From: G963668605 sp963793625
Lineage (GTDB): Bacteria; Acidobacteriota; Terriglobia; Bryobacterales; Bryobacteraceae
Direction: 5' to 3'
NCBI GenBank assembly: GCA_963793625.1
Contig: CAWCAT010000049.1
Coordinates: 124,001-188,000 of the forward strand
Length of the DNA: 64,000 bases
Shown here: one piece after another, positions 28,801-38,753 of the stretch
Position numbering within the stretch: position 1 is the stretch's first letter
Layout: each line of letters opens with the position of its first letter
The notes under the pieces: generated by a model
The model's input: the letters and a program-made list of their open reading frames with translations, nothing else
Told to the model about the DNA's origin: nothing
The model's database searches: none
Position numbers and translations under genes: made by a program

Positions 28801-31800
28801 CTCACGCTCCTGGGTCCGTTCATTACGAGCGTCACCGGATTCGTGCTGCCCGCCGCGTCGCCGCTGTACGCCTTGAACACAAAACCGGCGTTTGGTGACA
28901 CGGAAAGCTGCACGGAAGTACCGGCATCGTAGAAGCCGTCACCGGAGGACGGCTGCACGATGAGCGTTCCGCCGCCCACCGGCGTGATTGAGGTGCTCAA
29001 CTGATGCTGTGTCTTGAACGACGCAATGTAAGCCGCGCCTGCCACGGGCGTCGTGATGCTATGACTCACGGCTCCACCATCGCTCCAGCCCGTAAATTGA
29101 TAGCGGGTGGCACCATTACCCTGCGTCGTAGTGACCGCAATTGTGTGAACCGTGCCCGCGGCCCACGCGAACGTATGCGGCGCCGTGTAGCTGGATCCGT
29201 CCACCGTAATCGCAAGCCCGGGAGGCGAGCTCGTGATTGTCATGCTATTCAGTTCGGCGAAGTTCGCAGTAACGCTGCGCGGGGCAGTCATGCTGATGTT
29301 GACGGGTGTCGTCGCTCCAATCGCATCTCCGCTGAAGCCAGCAAAGAAGTAGCCGCTGGCCGCGATCACCGAGAGTTGCACCGTCGCTCCCGCATCGTAG
29401 AAACTGTCCGTGGCCGGACTTACCGACACCGTGCCACCCTGCACCGGAGACGCCGTCGCTGCCAACTGAAATTGCGTGACATGCGCCGCAGTGTAGGTGA
29501 CCGCGTTCGCTGGCACAGTGATGGTGTGCGCCGCCGCACCGCCGTCGCTCCAGTTTGCGAAGCGATAGCGCGTGCTGCCTGAGCCCTGAGTAGCCGCGAC
29601 CGCGATAGTGTGGGTGCTGCCGGGCGTCCACAGAAACGTTTGTGGGGCCGCGTACGCAACCGAATCCACGGTGAGCGCGAGTCCGGGCGGCGATGTCGCA
29701 ATTGTCACTGCCGTCAAAGCGACGAAGTTCGCGGTTACCGATTTTGGGGCATTCATCGTCAGACTGGAAGGATTGATGTCGCCGCTCAGGTCGCCACTGA
29801 ATGAACCCAACACATAGCCGGCAGCTGGCGAAGCAGTCACCTGCACAACTGCACCCGCGTTGAAGAATCCGTCTCCCAAGGCAGGATTGGTGCTGATCCC
29901 CCCGCCGCCTGGAGGTGCAACCGAAGTCGAAAGCAGATGCTGCGTTTGAAAGCTTGCGGTGTACGTGGCGTTTCCTGCGGGAGCAGTGAAGTTGTGTGTC
30001 GCGGCTCCGCCATCGCTCCAACCGGTAAAGACCTGCCGAGTGCCGCCGGCGCCCTGCGTGACCGCAACTCCGATATTGTGTGCGCTGCCCTGTATCCATG
30101 AAAAGGTCTGCGGTGAAACTCCGGCCACGGAATCCACCACGATGCTCAGACCAGGCGGCGATGTCGCGATCGTAACCAATACGCCGGCCAACACGGTGAT
30201 CTGCTTCAATTGTCCGCCCGCGCTCAGATTCGGCCAGATCAGCATTGGCGTTTCGCCGCCTGACGCAAAACCCGGAGCGCTTTCGCCGAACTGGTAATAG
30301 ACCGTACTGGGGACCACAGGCGCGGTCATGCCGGTCGAAGTTTGCCATACGCCGGCGCCCTGCGTGGTCAGGTATCCCGACGCTTGTGCGGCGCTCACAT
30401 TCTGCGCGTAAGGCGTTGACGCGTACCAGATGCGTGCTCCGGGCGCGCCTTCGAGCACGTCCCCCGCATCCGTGTAGTTCAGTACGATCGAATACGCCGC
30501 ACTCGGAATCACGGAGCCTGGAGTCGTCCCATCGACACTGAACGCGACGTCTGCGAGCGCAATCGAGACAGCGCTGGATGCGCCCGCCAATGTAATGCCC
30601 CCAGCTTTACCGGTGCGCAGAATCGCTGGATAGGCCGCCCCGGTGCTGGTCCAGGCGATGGCCCGAGCGCGGTAAGGACCGCCCTGCGGCGCGCCCATGT
30701 TCAGAACCGTGGAAGAGGTTCCGGCCGCAATGACCTGTGTGCCCAACAATCGAGGGCTGATTCCGCCGCCATCAACCACCACCGCAATCCGATTCGCAGC
30801 TGCGGGAATGTTCGAAATGCTCAACGCCAGGTAACCGGCCAGATTCACCACGATCTGTTGCGGCGAGGCGAGAGTCAGGTCGGGCCAAACCAGATAGGGC
30901 GTCTCGGTGGCATCGGTGCTCGCAAAGTCCCCGGCAGCTTCGGCGAACTGGTAATAGAGCGAACCCGCCGTCGAGGGTAGCGTGACAGGGACTGCAGCGC
31001 GCCACTGCCCTGCTCCGACCGCTGTCCACGTACCCGTCGCTGCGGTGCCGCTGAAGTTGGCTGCCAGCAGCGAACTGCTGCTCCATACTCGTGCTGAAAT
31101 GGCTGATTCAAGCAGCGCTCCAGTGTCGCTCACGTTGATCGAAATTGTGACAGGAGTGCCGGTGTTCCCCGAGGCTGGCGTCGAACCGTCCACGCTTACA
31201 GTCACGTTGGCCAGCGACACCGAGGCGTTCGTGACGCCGCCCGCCGACTGAAATGCCATTCACGAGTCCGCTGCGCAGAACCACAGGAGTCGAACGTGCT
31301 GCCGGGCGCGCTCTTAAACGCCACCGCGCGTATCCGGTACGGACGCCCGTGGGTACGCCGAGGCTCATCGAAATGGAAGGCGTGCCCAGACTGAAGCTCT
31401 GGGAGACGACAATCCGATTCGCCATCCCGCCGCCGTCGACGACCGCGGTAACTTTGTTCGCGCCCGCCGGGATCTGGCCCACGCTGAGCGCAACCGAGGT
31501 GGTCCCGGTCACGGTCAGTTGCCAGAGCGCGCCGCCCTGCTGCAGATTGGGACCGACCACGAACGGCGATTCCTGATTGTTTGGATTTCGAAAATCCGGT
31601 GCACTTTCGCCGAACTGATAATAGAGCGTGCCGGGGGTGCCCGGCAGGCGCAAGTCCACCGCCGCCTGCCGAGGTCCTGAAACGGGCTGACTCATCAACC
31701 CAAAGGTCTGGGAAACGACCATGTTCAGCGCAAACGGTACACTCGCGTACCAGATCCGCCCTGTGGTCCGGCCGGCCATCACCTGATCGTTGTCGGTGAT

Positions 31801-32226
31801 ATTGACCTTGAGCGTAACCAGTGACCCCGCCGCCCCGGAAGACGGGGACGTTGCATCGAGTGCAATCGCAATATCCGCCAGATTTATCGTGACGTTGGTC
31901 GTGCCGCCCGCCGTAACCATGGAACCCGTGGATTTGCCGCTACGCAGGATTGCCGGGAAGCTCTCGCCCGTGCTCTTGAACACAATCGCGCGCACCCTGT
32001 AAGGACCGCCTGCGGGCACCGATGTACTGAATGCATAGGTTGAGGTTCCGGCTGCAAACGATTGACATACCCAGACTTTGTCCGAAATGCCAGGCCCGTC
32101 CACCACCACCGTCACCTTGTTCGCAGCCGCCGGAATATTTTTTACGCTGAAGGCGAGGGTTTGGCCAAGCAATATGGCGGGTGCACACAGCAGGAACGCT
32201 ATCGCAACGACGGAACGAAAACGCAT
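25817..32226 (-). CDS. Giant secreted repeat protein (3 + 6 tandem repeats, DUF5648-like region), frameshifted
   Basis: From ATG 32226 (signal peptide M-R-F-R-S-V-V-A-I-A-F-L-L, cleavage after L-L-G-Q) to TAG/TAA at 25817, about 2,130 residues. Order: three ~215-residue units starting with variants of S-N-I-P-A-A-A-N-R and closing at P-x-L-x-W-P-N-L; six ~155-residue units each made of a V-D-S-V-A-Y...W-S-D-G-G module plus a divergent InlB B-repeat-like module ending in R-S-V-T-A-N-F; a DUF5648-like region (Y-R-L-Y-N-P-I-N-Y-A-H-F-F); and a C-terminal Solibacter/IPT-like domain (V-V-N-A-A-S-Y). Frame changes lie at about 31350, 31290, 31245 and 28010. It is probably a surface adhesin or polymer-binding protein; no enzymatic domain is seen. 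Confidence 0.82.
27375..30180 (-). repeat. Six tandem ~465-bp coding repeats (WSDGG + InlB-like modules)
   Basis: Six units of about 465 bases start near 30180, 29710, 29240, 28770, 28300 and 27835 (reading on the minus strand). Each encodes x-P-P-G-L-S-I-x-V-D-S-V, an H-T-I/V-x-V...Q-G segment, W-S-D-G-G (W-N-D-G-G in one), T-Q-H/Y-x-L, a Y-x-A-G-x-x-V-Q-L strand, F-S-G-D-L-x-G and a closing S-V-T-A-N-F. Units differ clearly, so they are old duplications. Confidence 0.9.
30175..32165 (-). repeat. Three tandem ~665-bp coding repeats at the N-terminus of the giant protein
   Basis: Units begin near 32165, 31500 and 30830. Each encodes an I-P-A-A-A-N-x-V-x-V-V-V-D-G-x-G opening, a G-G-P-Y-R-x-R-A-I strand, A-I-L-R-S/T-G-K, an R-I-W-Y-A-S-type segment and L-Y-Y-Q-F-G-E-S-A-P. 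I do not recognise the domain. Confidence 0.85.
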
Positions 32227-32309
32227 TAAGGGAATTAGTGCGGAAATACCCCTATATCTCTCATGGGAATATGCCATGAGGGCCGTCGATCTTCGTAAAC
32301 TGGAAGAGG

Positions 32310-33634
32310 ATGAAAAAGATTGCCGTCCTCCTCGTTGGGCTCCTCGTTGTGGCCTTATCAATACTCCTGTTTATTTCGAGCCGGAGCACACTGAAATTCG
32401 AACCTGCCGTGCGCTTCATTGGCGCAAACACACCTGTGAAAGTGCAGATCGCAAACCCGCACGGCGTACGCCGTATCACCGCCGTTCTGGAGCAGGACGG
32501 TAAACGCTATCCGATTTTCGAGCAGACCCAGCCCTCGGCTCGCGTCTGACGTTTTTCGGAAAACAGCGCCCGCGGCTGAAATCGCTTTCAACGCCGGTAA
32601 GAGACTAAGCGCCCGAATCTGCATAGTGGCAAGGCGCGCCTGATCGTTTCGGCGGTGTCGAACGATCTGCGCGGCGCGCGAAGATTCGCTCGCCAGCGAC
32701 GTCGAGGTGACGCTCGAACCGCCTCGCGTGACGGCGGATGGCGTGCAGCATTACATCAACCAGGGCGGCACGGAACTGGTCACGTTTCCAGGCCTCAGGC
32801 TATTGGACGGAAGCCGGAGTACGCTGCGGCAATTATTCCTTCCGAAGCTTCCCCATGCCCGGACAGGATGCGGCCAGCGGTCAGCGCTTTTCGCTCTTCG
32901 GATATCCGTGGGACGTACCGGCGGATACCGAATGCGTGGTCTTTGCGAAGAATCCAGCCGGAGCGGAAGCGACCGCCAAGTTCTGGCAGAAGCTGTTCCC
33001 GAAGAAGTTCCGCGTGAGGGACCTGGAAGTGAGCGATTCGTTTCTGCAGAAGGTCGTGCAGGATATCGATCCCTCGGCAGTGGACAATCTGATCGACCGC
33101 TTCCTGAAAATCAACAGCGAGACTGCGCAAGCAGAACAATAAGACGCTCTCCGATCTACGCTTGAAGAGAGCGGAAAAGGCTCTGTGGTCCGGTCCCTTT
33201 CTGCAGCTTGGAAACTCGAAAGTGGAATCGCTTTTTGCAGACACCCGCAACTACATATACGGCGGCAAGAAGGTAGATCAGCAGACGCACCTTGGCTTCG
33301 ATCTTGTCGGTCACCAAGAACGTTCCTGTCGCCGCGGGTAACAGTGGGGTGGTGCTACTGGCTGAACGCCTGGGCATTTACGGCAACTGCATCGTGATCG
33401 ATCACGGCTACGGCTTGCAGTCGATCTATGGACACTTGAGCGAGATCTCGGTGAAACCCGGCGAATCGGTCAAGCAAGAGCCAGATTATCGGAAAGAGCG
33501 GAGCCACCGGACTCGCCGGCGGCGATCACCTGCACTTCAGCATGCAACTGGATGGCGTGCAGGTGAATCCAGTGGAGTGGTGGGACAGCCACTGGATTCA
33601 GGACCGCATTTTGAGCAAATTACCCGTGCAGTAG
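32310..33634 (+). CDS. M23 family metallopeptidase, membrane-anchored, several frameshifts
   Basis: Peptidoglycan endopeptidase-like protein. The N-terminus has one hydrophobic anchor (I-A-V-L-L-V-G-L-L-V-V-A-L). The lysostaphin-type zinc site is visible as H-L-G-F-D (near 33288) and H-L-H-F (near 33527). A middle region reads F-P-K-K-F-R-V-R-D-L-E-V in one long frame. Indels near 32545, 32650, 32830, 33140, 33300 and 33480 break the frame; the tail W-I-Q-D-R-I-L-S-K-L-P-V-Q ends at TAG 33632-33634, giving about 440 residues. The stop abuts the stop of the convergent heparinase gene (TAGCTA). Likely acts in the periplasm on cell-wall cross-links. Confidence 0.8.
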
Positions 33635-35587
33635 CTAGGCCTGTACAATTTTTACAACAAACGAACCTTTCGCCGCGGGCTTCTCAGCTGTCAGCAAAAT
33701 GCGATAAACGCGCTCGCCCCAGGTCCGTGACAGGCGGCCATCAGTGACCTTCACTTCTTCGGTCGTGGCCGTGAGCGCCTTGCCGTCGAACAGCACCTTC
33801 ACCGTTCCCGCCAGGGTCAGTTCGCCCGCGCCGGAATGCGTGACCTTGCAAGGCGTCATCAGCGTCAGCGTGATCGGCCCTTTAACTTTCGCCAGTGCAT
33901 AGTCGTCGCGCACTTCGATCTGTTTCTTGGCGCGGTCAAAACGCAGAGTGCGCTTCCAACTCTCCAGACCGGCTTCGGGCGGATAAGCTTTCGCGATGTT
34001 CAGATTAAGCTCCGCGGCGCTGTCATCACTGCGATACGAGACATCGCTCGCCGCATATTGACGTCCGGCCGCCTGCATCACCCCGCCGATCGTCGGCAGG
34101 TTATGATACGCCGATTGCATGGTCCAGATATCGTAGCGTTTGGAACTGAACGTCTTGGCCGAGTAGGTCTCCACGCCGATATCGATGATCGCTGGCTTCC
34201 CGTCGGCGAACACCATGAAATTGCCGACGTCGTTGTGGTTGTGGCTCTCGGCATTATGCCCGCCCTGCGCGGCAATGTACAGCCCCTTTGCGGAGCCCTC
34301 TGTCATGCGCGCAGCCATCACCTGAATTCCCGGCATCCAGACATCACGCACCAGCGGTTGCGCTTTCGGTGCCGATTGGATCGCAGTCAGGTTGAACAGC
34401 GCCGGCAGGACGCGGCCCAGGCTGCCGCCCGATCGAATCGTCGATCGCGGTTGCGGCATCGGCGGCCAGCGACTGCATCTTTGAGTCGCCGATTCTGCGT
34501 CCGTAGCGGAACACCATATCGGCGTCGATGATGCACCTGCGCCGAAGCGTCCGCGAAATTCGTGTACCAGTTGTCGTCAATGTGCGCGCGATACACATAG
34601 CGCCCGATCTCGCCGACCAGCGGATCGCGATAGGAATCCAGCTTGCCGCTGCTGGCCATGTACAGCAGTTCGAGGCAATCGAACAGCGATCCACCCGCGC
34701 GGCTCCAATAGCCGGGGCCTTCGTCGCAGCCGCCGTCTTCGTAGTAGCCGCTCAAGAAACTGATCAACGGTCAGCATCGATTTTGTACACCGCTGCGCTG
34801 CGGCGTTTCTCGTCCTTCTCTAACAACAGCGCGGAGGCGAGCCAGTTGGAGTTGATCCAGGGCGTCCAGTTATTCAGACTGCCTTCTCTCCCGGATTGAG
34901 CCCCATCCAACCGAAATCGACGCGCTCGAAATTCGGCGTCAGAATGCGCCGGTTGACTTCGAGGTGAATGCGAGGCTGTATCAGCGGAGAAACTTTGTCG
35001 AGCGCCGGGCCAAGCAGATAGCTGATCCAGGCAAGCTGTGCCGATGTCTCAGCCGCGAACAGATCGACAATCGGTTCGGCCACGTCAGGCAATCCCGATC
35101 CGGCCTTCTGCGCGCCCATGTGCGCCGGATAGCCCCAGAAGCTCTCTTCGCAGATCGTCCAGATGCCGTTTGCGATGTCGTCAAGAAAGCGGCCTTTGCC
35201 TTCGACGCACTCCGCCAGCACCAGGCTGGTCAGCATCCCGCGGCGCGCGCTACAGACTGCCTCGTAATGGCTGCGATTCCCGATCCGCTTGTATTCCAGA
35301 AACAGCGTGGCGGGCAGCGTCGGCCAGGTTTTCCCCAGTTGCGCCTCGCCGTTTTCCAGCAGCTTTTGCTTCACGTCGGCCGGCAAGCCCAGCCACGCAG
35401 CACGGTCAGCTAATCGAGGATACGGTTTCCATTGATCACGCGGCATCAGGATGCCTGCGAGTTTTCCGGCGGAGTAGCCTCCCGCGATGATGTTCCGGCC
35501 AGCTTTCGGCGAAGTGGTCTGGAGTGCAGGTGCGGCAGCAATCGTGGCACTCTGTGCGACGAATTGGCGTCGGGTTGAATTCAACAT
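33635..35587 (-). CDS. Heparinase II/III-like polysaccharide lyase, frameshifted
   Basis: The start at ATG 35587 gives a twin-arginine-like leader (T-R-R-Q-F-V-A-Q). The N-terminal helical toroid spans about the first 400 residues (W-I-S-Y-L-L-G-P-A-L, G-Y-Y-E-D-G-G-C-D-E-G-P-G-Y-W). The C-terminal Heparinase_II_III domain contains G-G-H-N-A-E-S-H-N-H-N-D-V-G-N-F, with the conserved H-x-H-x-D. Indels near 34880, 34770, 34535 and 34440 break the frame; the total length of about 650 residues fits the family. It is the last gene of a ggt - DUF1080 - heparinase run with a 1-base gap after the DUF1080 stop. Probably cleaves an acidic polysaccharide in the periplasm. Confidence 0.82.
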
Positions 35588-35588
35588 T

Positions 35589-36971
35589 TTAGTCGAGCGG
35601 TCTTAACCAGATATTGCGAAATTTCATCGGCGTCTCAGCGACAGCTGGATGATAGTGGTCCTGCAACTGCAGCGGACCCGGACTTGGATTGCAGCCCTTG
35701 CGCGGAGTCACCGGAACATTGTCCTGCACCAGCACGCCATTATGCAGCAGCGTCAGCCGGCCTGGCTCGGCCAGCTTGCCTTCCGCATCGCACTTGGGCG
35801 CATGGAAAACGATGTCGTACGTCTGCCACTGTTCGGGCGGGCGCGACGCATTGACGAGCGGAGGAAAATATCCATACAGCGCCGCATTGCTGCCATGCGG
35901 ATACGTGAGGTTGTCGAAGGAATCGAGCACCTGGATTTCGTAACGGCCTTGCAGGTAGACGCCGCTGTTTCCGCGCGCCTGGCCCTTGGCCTCCGGCATG
36001 ACCGGGATGTTGTACTCCAGATGAATTTGCGCGCTGCCGAATTTGCGCTTCGTAACCAGATCCCAGGACTTGCGCTGCTTGCCTTCGCGATGCGCAGTCG
36101 TCAGGATCACGCCGTCCTTCATCGTCCAGCCGGTCAGCTTGCCTTCGTCGTTCGTGGTCCACTCGCTAAGGTCTTTTCCGTCGAAGAGCACGATCGCATC
36201 GGACGGCGCTTTGCTCACCGAACCCGGCGTCACCACAGGCGGCTGCGGATCGGGTTCCGGCTTGACATAAATGTCCTTATACTGGATATACAGGTCGTCG
36301 CCGGTGTGCAGTTGCAGTGCGATCTGTCCGCGCATTCCGACGTTGCGGCGCTTGTGCACGTCGTCGTTCAGTACGCCTGCGCCGTCGTAATCCGCAATGT
36401 TGATGCCATTGACCGTCGTCGTAATCTTCGTTCCGCGGCACACAATCGCGACGTCATTCCAGCCGTCTTCCTCATCGGAATGTTTCCATTTGAATTCTTT
36501 TGGACCCTGCGCCGGAGTGATTTTCCAATCGGGCAGCACGGGAAAGAGCCAGTGCTTCACGCCGCGCGTCTCATCGTAGATCAGTCCGTTGCGGAATGGG
36601 GTCGGCGGATTCAGATCGACCTGCGGCCCATCCAGATAAAACGCGTCCAGGTCATAGCGGCTGCGCACCTGTACGCCCGAATTGCCCGTCGATTCGCGGA
36701 AGCTGCGCACCTTCAGCCTGAGTTCGAAATCGGTGTACTCCCTGTCGCTCAACAGCCAGACGTAGTCATGATCTTTGCGCCCGCGCGAATCGCAGGTGAT
36801 CAGGCCGTCTTTCACGGTCCAGAAATTCTTATCGCGATCTTCCGGCCTGGCCGCGACCTTCCAGCCCTTAAGCGTTTTTCCGTCGAACAGAGAGATCCAA
36901 CCTGGACCTTGTGCAGGAAGGCTGACGATAGAAGCGCCGAGCGCGATGATTGCAAACAAAACTTTCCGCAT
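35589..36971 (-). CDS. Secreted protein with two DUF1080 (3-keto-disaccharide hydrolase-like) domains
   Basis: 460 residues from ATG 36971, which begins the signal peptide M-R-K-V-L-F-A-I-I-A-L-G. Two DUF1080 concanavalin-like domains are in tandem, each opening with a W-x-x-L-F-D-G-K pattern (I-S-L-F-D-G-K-T-L-K-G-W at about 27 and I-V-L-F-D-G-K-D-L-S-E-W at about 270). Other hallmarks are G-N-S-G-V in both halves and Y-E-I-Q-V-L-D-S in the second. Some members hydrolyse 3-keto-glycosides. It ends one base before the heparinase start and follows ggt by 28 bases, so it is in an operon. Intact. Confidence 0.88.
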   Translation of the reverse strand: MRKVLFAIIALGASIVSLPAQGPGWISLFDGKTLKGWKVAARPEDRDKNFWTVKDGLITCDSRGRKDHDYVWLLSDREYTDFELRLKVRSFRESTGNSGVQVRSRYDLDAFYLDGPQVDLNPPTPFRNGLIYDETRGVKHWLFPVLPDWKITPAQGPKEFKWKHSDEEDGWNDVAIVCRGTKITTTVNGINIADYDGAGVLNDDVHKRRNVGMRGQIALQLHTGDDLYIQYKDIYVKPEPDPQPPVVTPGSVSKAPSDAIVLFDGKDLSEWTTNDEGKLTGWTMKDGVILTTAHREGKQRKSWDLVTKRKFGSAQIHLEYNIPVMPEAKGQARGNSGVYLQGRYEIQVLDSFDNLTYPHGSNAALYGYFPPLVNASRPPEQWQTYDIVFHAPKCDAEGKLAEPGRLTLLHNGVLVQDNVPVTPRKGCNPSPGPLQLQDHYHPAVAETPMKFRNIWLRPLD

Positions 36972-36999
36972 AGTGACGGCTCCTATCTTATCGCGCCCA

Positions 37000-38700
37000 T
37001 CAACGAATCCGCGGCTGTTCCGGTGTCGCCGCGCCATCGATGCGCGGATCGGCGCCTGCAAAATTGACTTTTCGCTTGCCGTCACGCAGTACCGCGCTAC
37101 CGAAGCCCATCTCCCTGGAGTAGTTGTCCGTAGTCCTGATGACATGCCCGCGTCGCGCCAGATCATTGCGGATCGCTTCCGCAACTCTCGGCTCGATCGC
37201 CAGGTCACAGCCTTCGAAAGTGGACTTTGTAAAACGTGGGGCTTCGAGCGCCTCTTGCACGTTCATACCGAAATCCACGACGTTCGCCACGAATTGCGCG
37301 TGCGCCTGGGCTTGGTTCCAGCCGCCCATGATCCCAAACCCGATTCTCGTATCGCCGTTTTCCATGAATGCTGGAATGATCGTGTGCAGCGGGCGTTTAC
37401 GTCCGGCCAGCGAATTCGCCTTCCCCGCCACCAATTCGAAACCCGCGCCGCGATTGTGGAAAGAGAATCCTGCGCCCGGAGCTACCATGCCTGTGCCGTA
37501 GCCTGCATAGTTCGACTGAATGAACGATACGATGTTGCCTTCTTTATCAATGGCCGACAGATAAATGGTTTCTCGACCGCGTGCATTCAGTTTTTGGCTG
37601 ATCTCCGAAGGCAGGACTTTGCAGGCCGCTTTGTTCATGTGGATCAGGCCGGCGCGAGCCTCGGCCAGTTCCTTCGAGAGCATCTGCTGGACCGGCACAG
37701 CGGTAAATCTTGGGTCGCCAACATACTCCGCCATGTCGGCATAAGCAAGCTTCTTGGCTTCGATCATGACATGCAGTGCGGCCGCAGAGTTTTGCCCGTA
37801 ATCGGCAAGCGGAAAACGCTCCATGATGTTTAGCATCGAGAGTGCTGCAATGCCCTGCCCGTTCGGCGGCAGCTCATAAATCTTCCAGCCGCGGTACGTG
37901 GTCGAGATCGGTTCCACCCACTCAGGTTCGAACTCCGCGAAGTCGGCCAGGGTGTGCGCGCCGCCCTGCTTGTTCAAAAACGCCACCATCGTTTCCGCAA
38001 GCTTCCCCTTGTAGAATCCGTCCCGCCCGCGTGCGCCTATCATGCGCAGCGATTCGCCCAATGAAGGGTTTTTGAAGGTATCACCGGCAGACGGTTTCTC
38101 GCCCGCGGTAGCGTACGTTTCTTTGAAGCCGGGTTGCTTCATAAAGCGGACCGGCACAAGAGACTTGGAACTCACCAACGAGAGCGGGAACCCTTGCTCG
38201 GCATAGAAGATCGCGGACGCCAGCAGTTCACTGAGGGGCTTGCTGCCGAATCGTTTGCGCAACACATCCCAACCAGCCACGCAACCGGGAATGGTAACGG
38301 CATGGACGCTAATCGGATCAATCTTTGCGATGTCCTTTGACTTCATCCAGTCAAGCGTCTGGGCGCGCGGCGTCCATCCGCTGGAGTTAAGTCCGTATAC
38401 TTTTCCCGTTTTCGCATCATATACGATGGCAAACAGATCGCCACCTATGCCATTTACGAAAGGTTGAGTAAGTCCGGTAACTGCGTTTGCCGCAATCGCT
38501 GCATCGATTGCATTGCCGCCCTCTTCGAGTATCTTTGCACCGGCTAACGAGGCAAGATAATTCGAAGCCGAAACAATCCCATAGCTACTAACAATTAACG
38601 GACGTGTCTGATCAAACGGTGGTGGTGCCGGTAACCGAACAGGCGCTTCTTGCGCGAGTGAGGCAACAGCGATCAAAATACTAGCAAGAAAAAGCTTCAT
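37000..38700 (-). CDS. ggt: Gamma-glutamyltransferase
   Basis: A 566-residue periplasmic/secreted precursor with signal peptide M-K-L-F-L-A-S-I-L-I-A-V-A-S. The autoprocessing Thr is T378 in R-E-T-I-Y-L-S-A-I-D, giving a small subunit of about 189 residues, the normal size. Other GGT features are G-G-N-A-I-D-A-A-I-A-A near the N-terminus, G-I-G-G-D-L-F, P-P-N-G-Q-G and the late I-M-G-G-W-N-Q-A-Q. It hydrolyses gamma-glutamyl bonds such as in glutathione or transfers the group. First gene of the minus-strand operon with DUF1080 and heparinase genes, and divergent (53 bases) from the histidine kinase. Intact. Confidence 0.93.
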   Translation of the reverse strand: MKLFLASILIAVASLAQEAPVRLPAPPPFDQTRPLIVSSYGIVSASNYLASLAGAKILEEGGNAIDAAIAANAVTGLTQPFVNGIGGDLFAIVYDAKTGKVYGLNSSGWTPRAQTLDWMKSKDIAKIDPISVHAVTIPGCVAGWDVLRKRFGSKPLSELLASAIFYAEQGFPLSLVSSKSLVPVRFMKQPGFKETYATAGEKPSAGDTFKNPSLGESLRMIGARGRDGFYKGKLAETMVAFLNKQGGAHTLADFAEFEPEWVEPISTTYRGWKIYELPPNGQGIAALSMLNIMERFPLADYGQNSAAALHVMIEAKKLAYADMAEYVGDPRFTAVPVQQMLSKELAEARAGLIHMNKAACKVLPSEISQKLNARGRETIYLSAIDKEGNIVSFIQSNYAGYGTGMVAPGAGFSFHNRGAGFELVAGKANSLAGRKRPLHTIIPAFMENGDTRIGFGIMGGWNQAQAHAQFVANVVDFGMNVQEALEAPRFTKSTFEGCDLAIEPRVAEAIRNDLARRGHVIRTTDNYSREMGFGSAVLRDGKRKVNFAGADPRIDGAATPEQPRIR

Positions 38701-38753
38701 TGAGAAAGATTTTATCGTACTATCGGGTCCGATTAGGAGTTATTCTGAACTAG

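Noticed and set aside
27375..30180. Possible CRISPR or satellite array
   Set aside because: The 465-base periodicity is coding, with diverged protein repeats; there are no short identical repeats with unique spacers.
35649..37067. 472-aa plus-strand ORF opposite the DUF1080 gene
   Set aside because: Mirror of the double DUF1080 coding sequence; no independent evidence.
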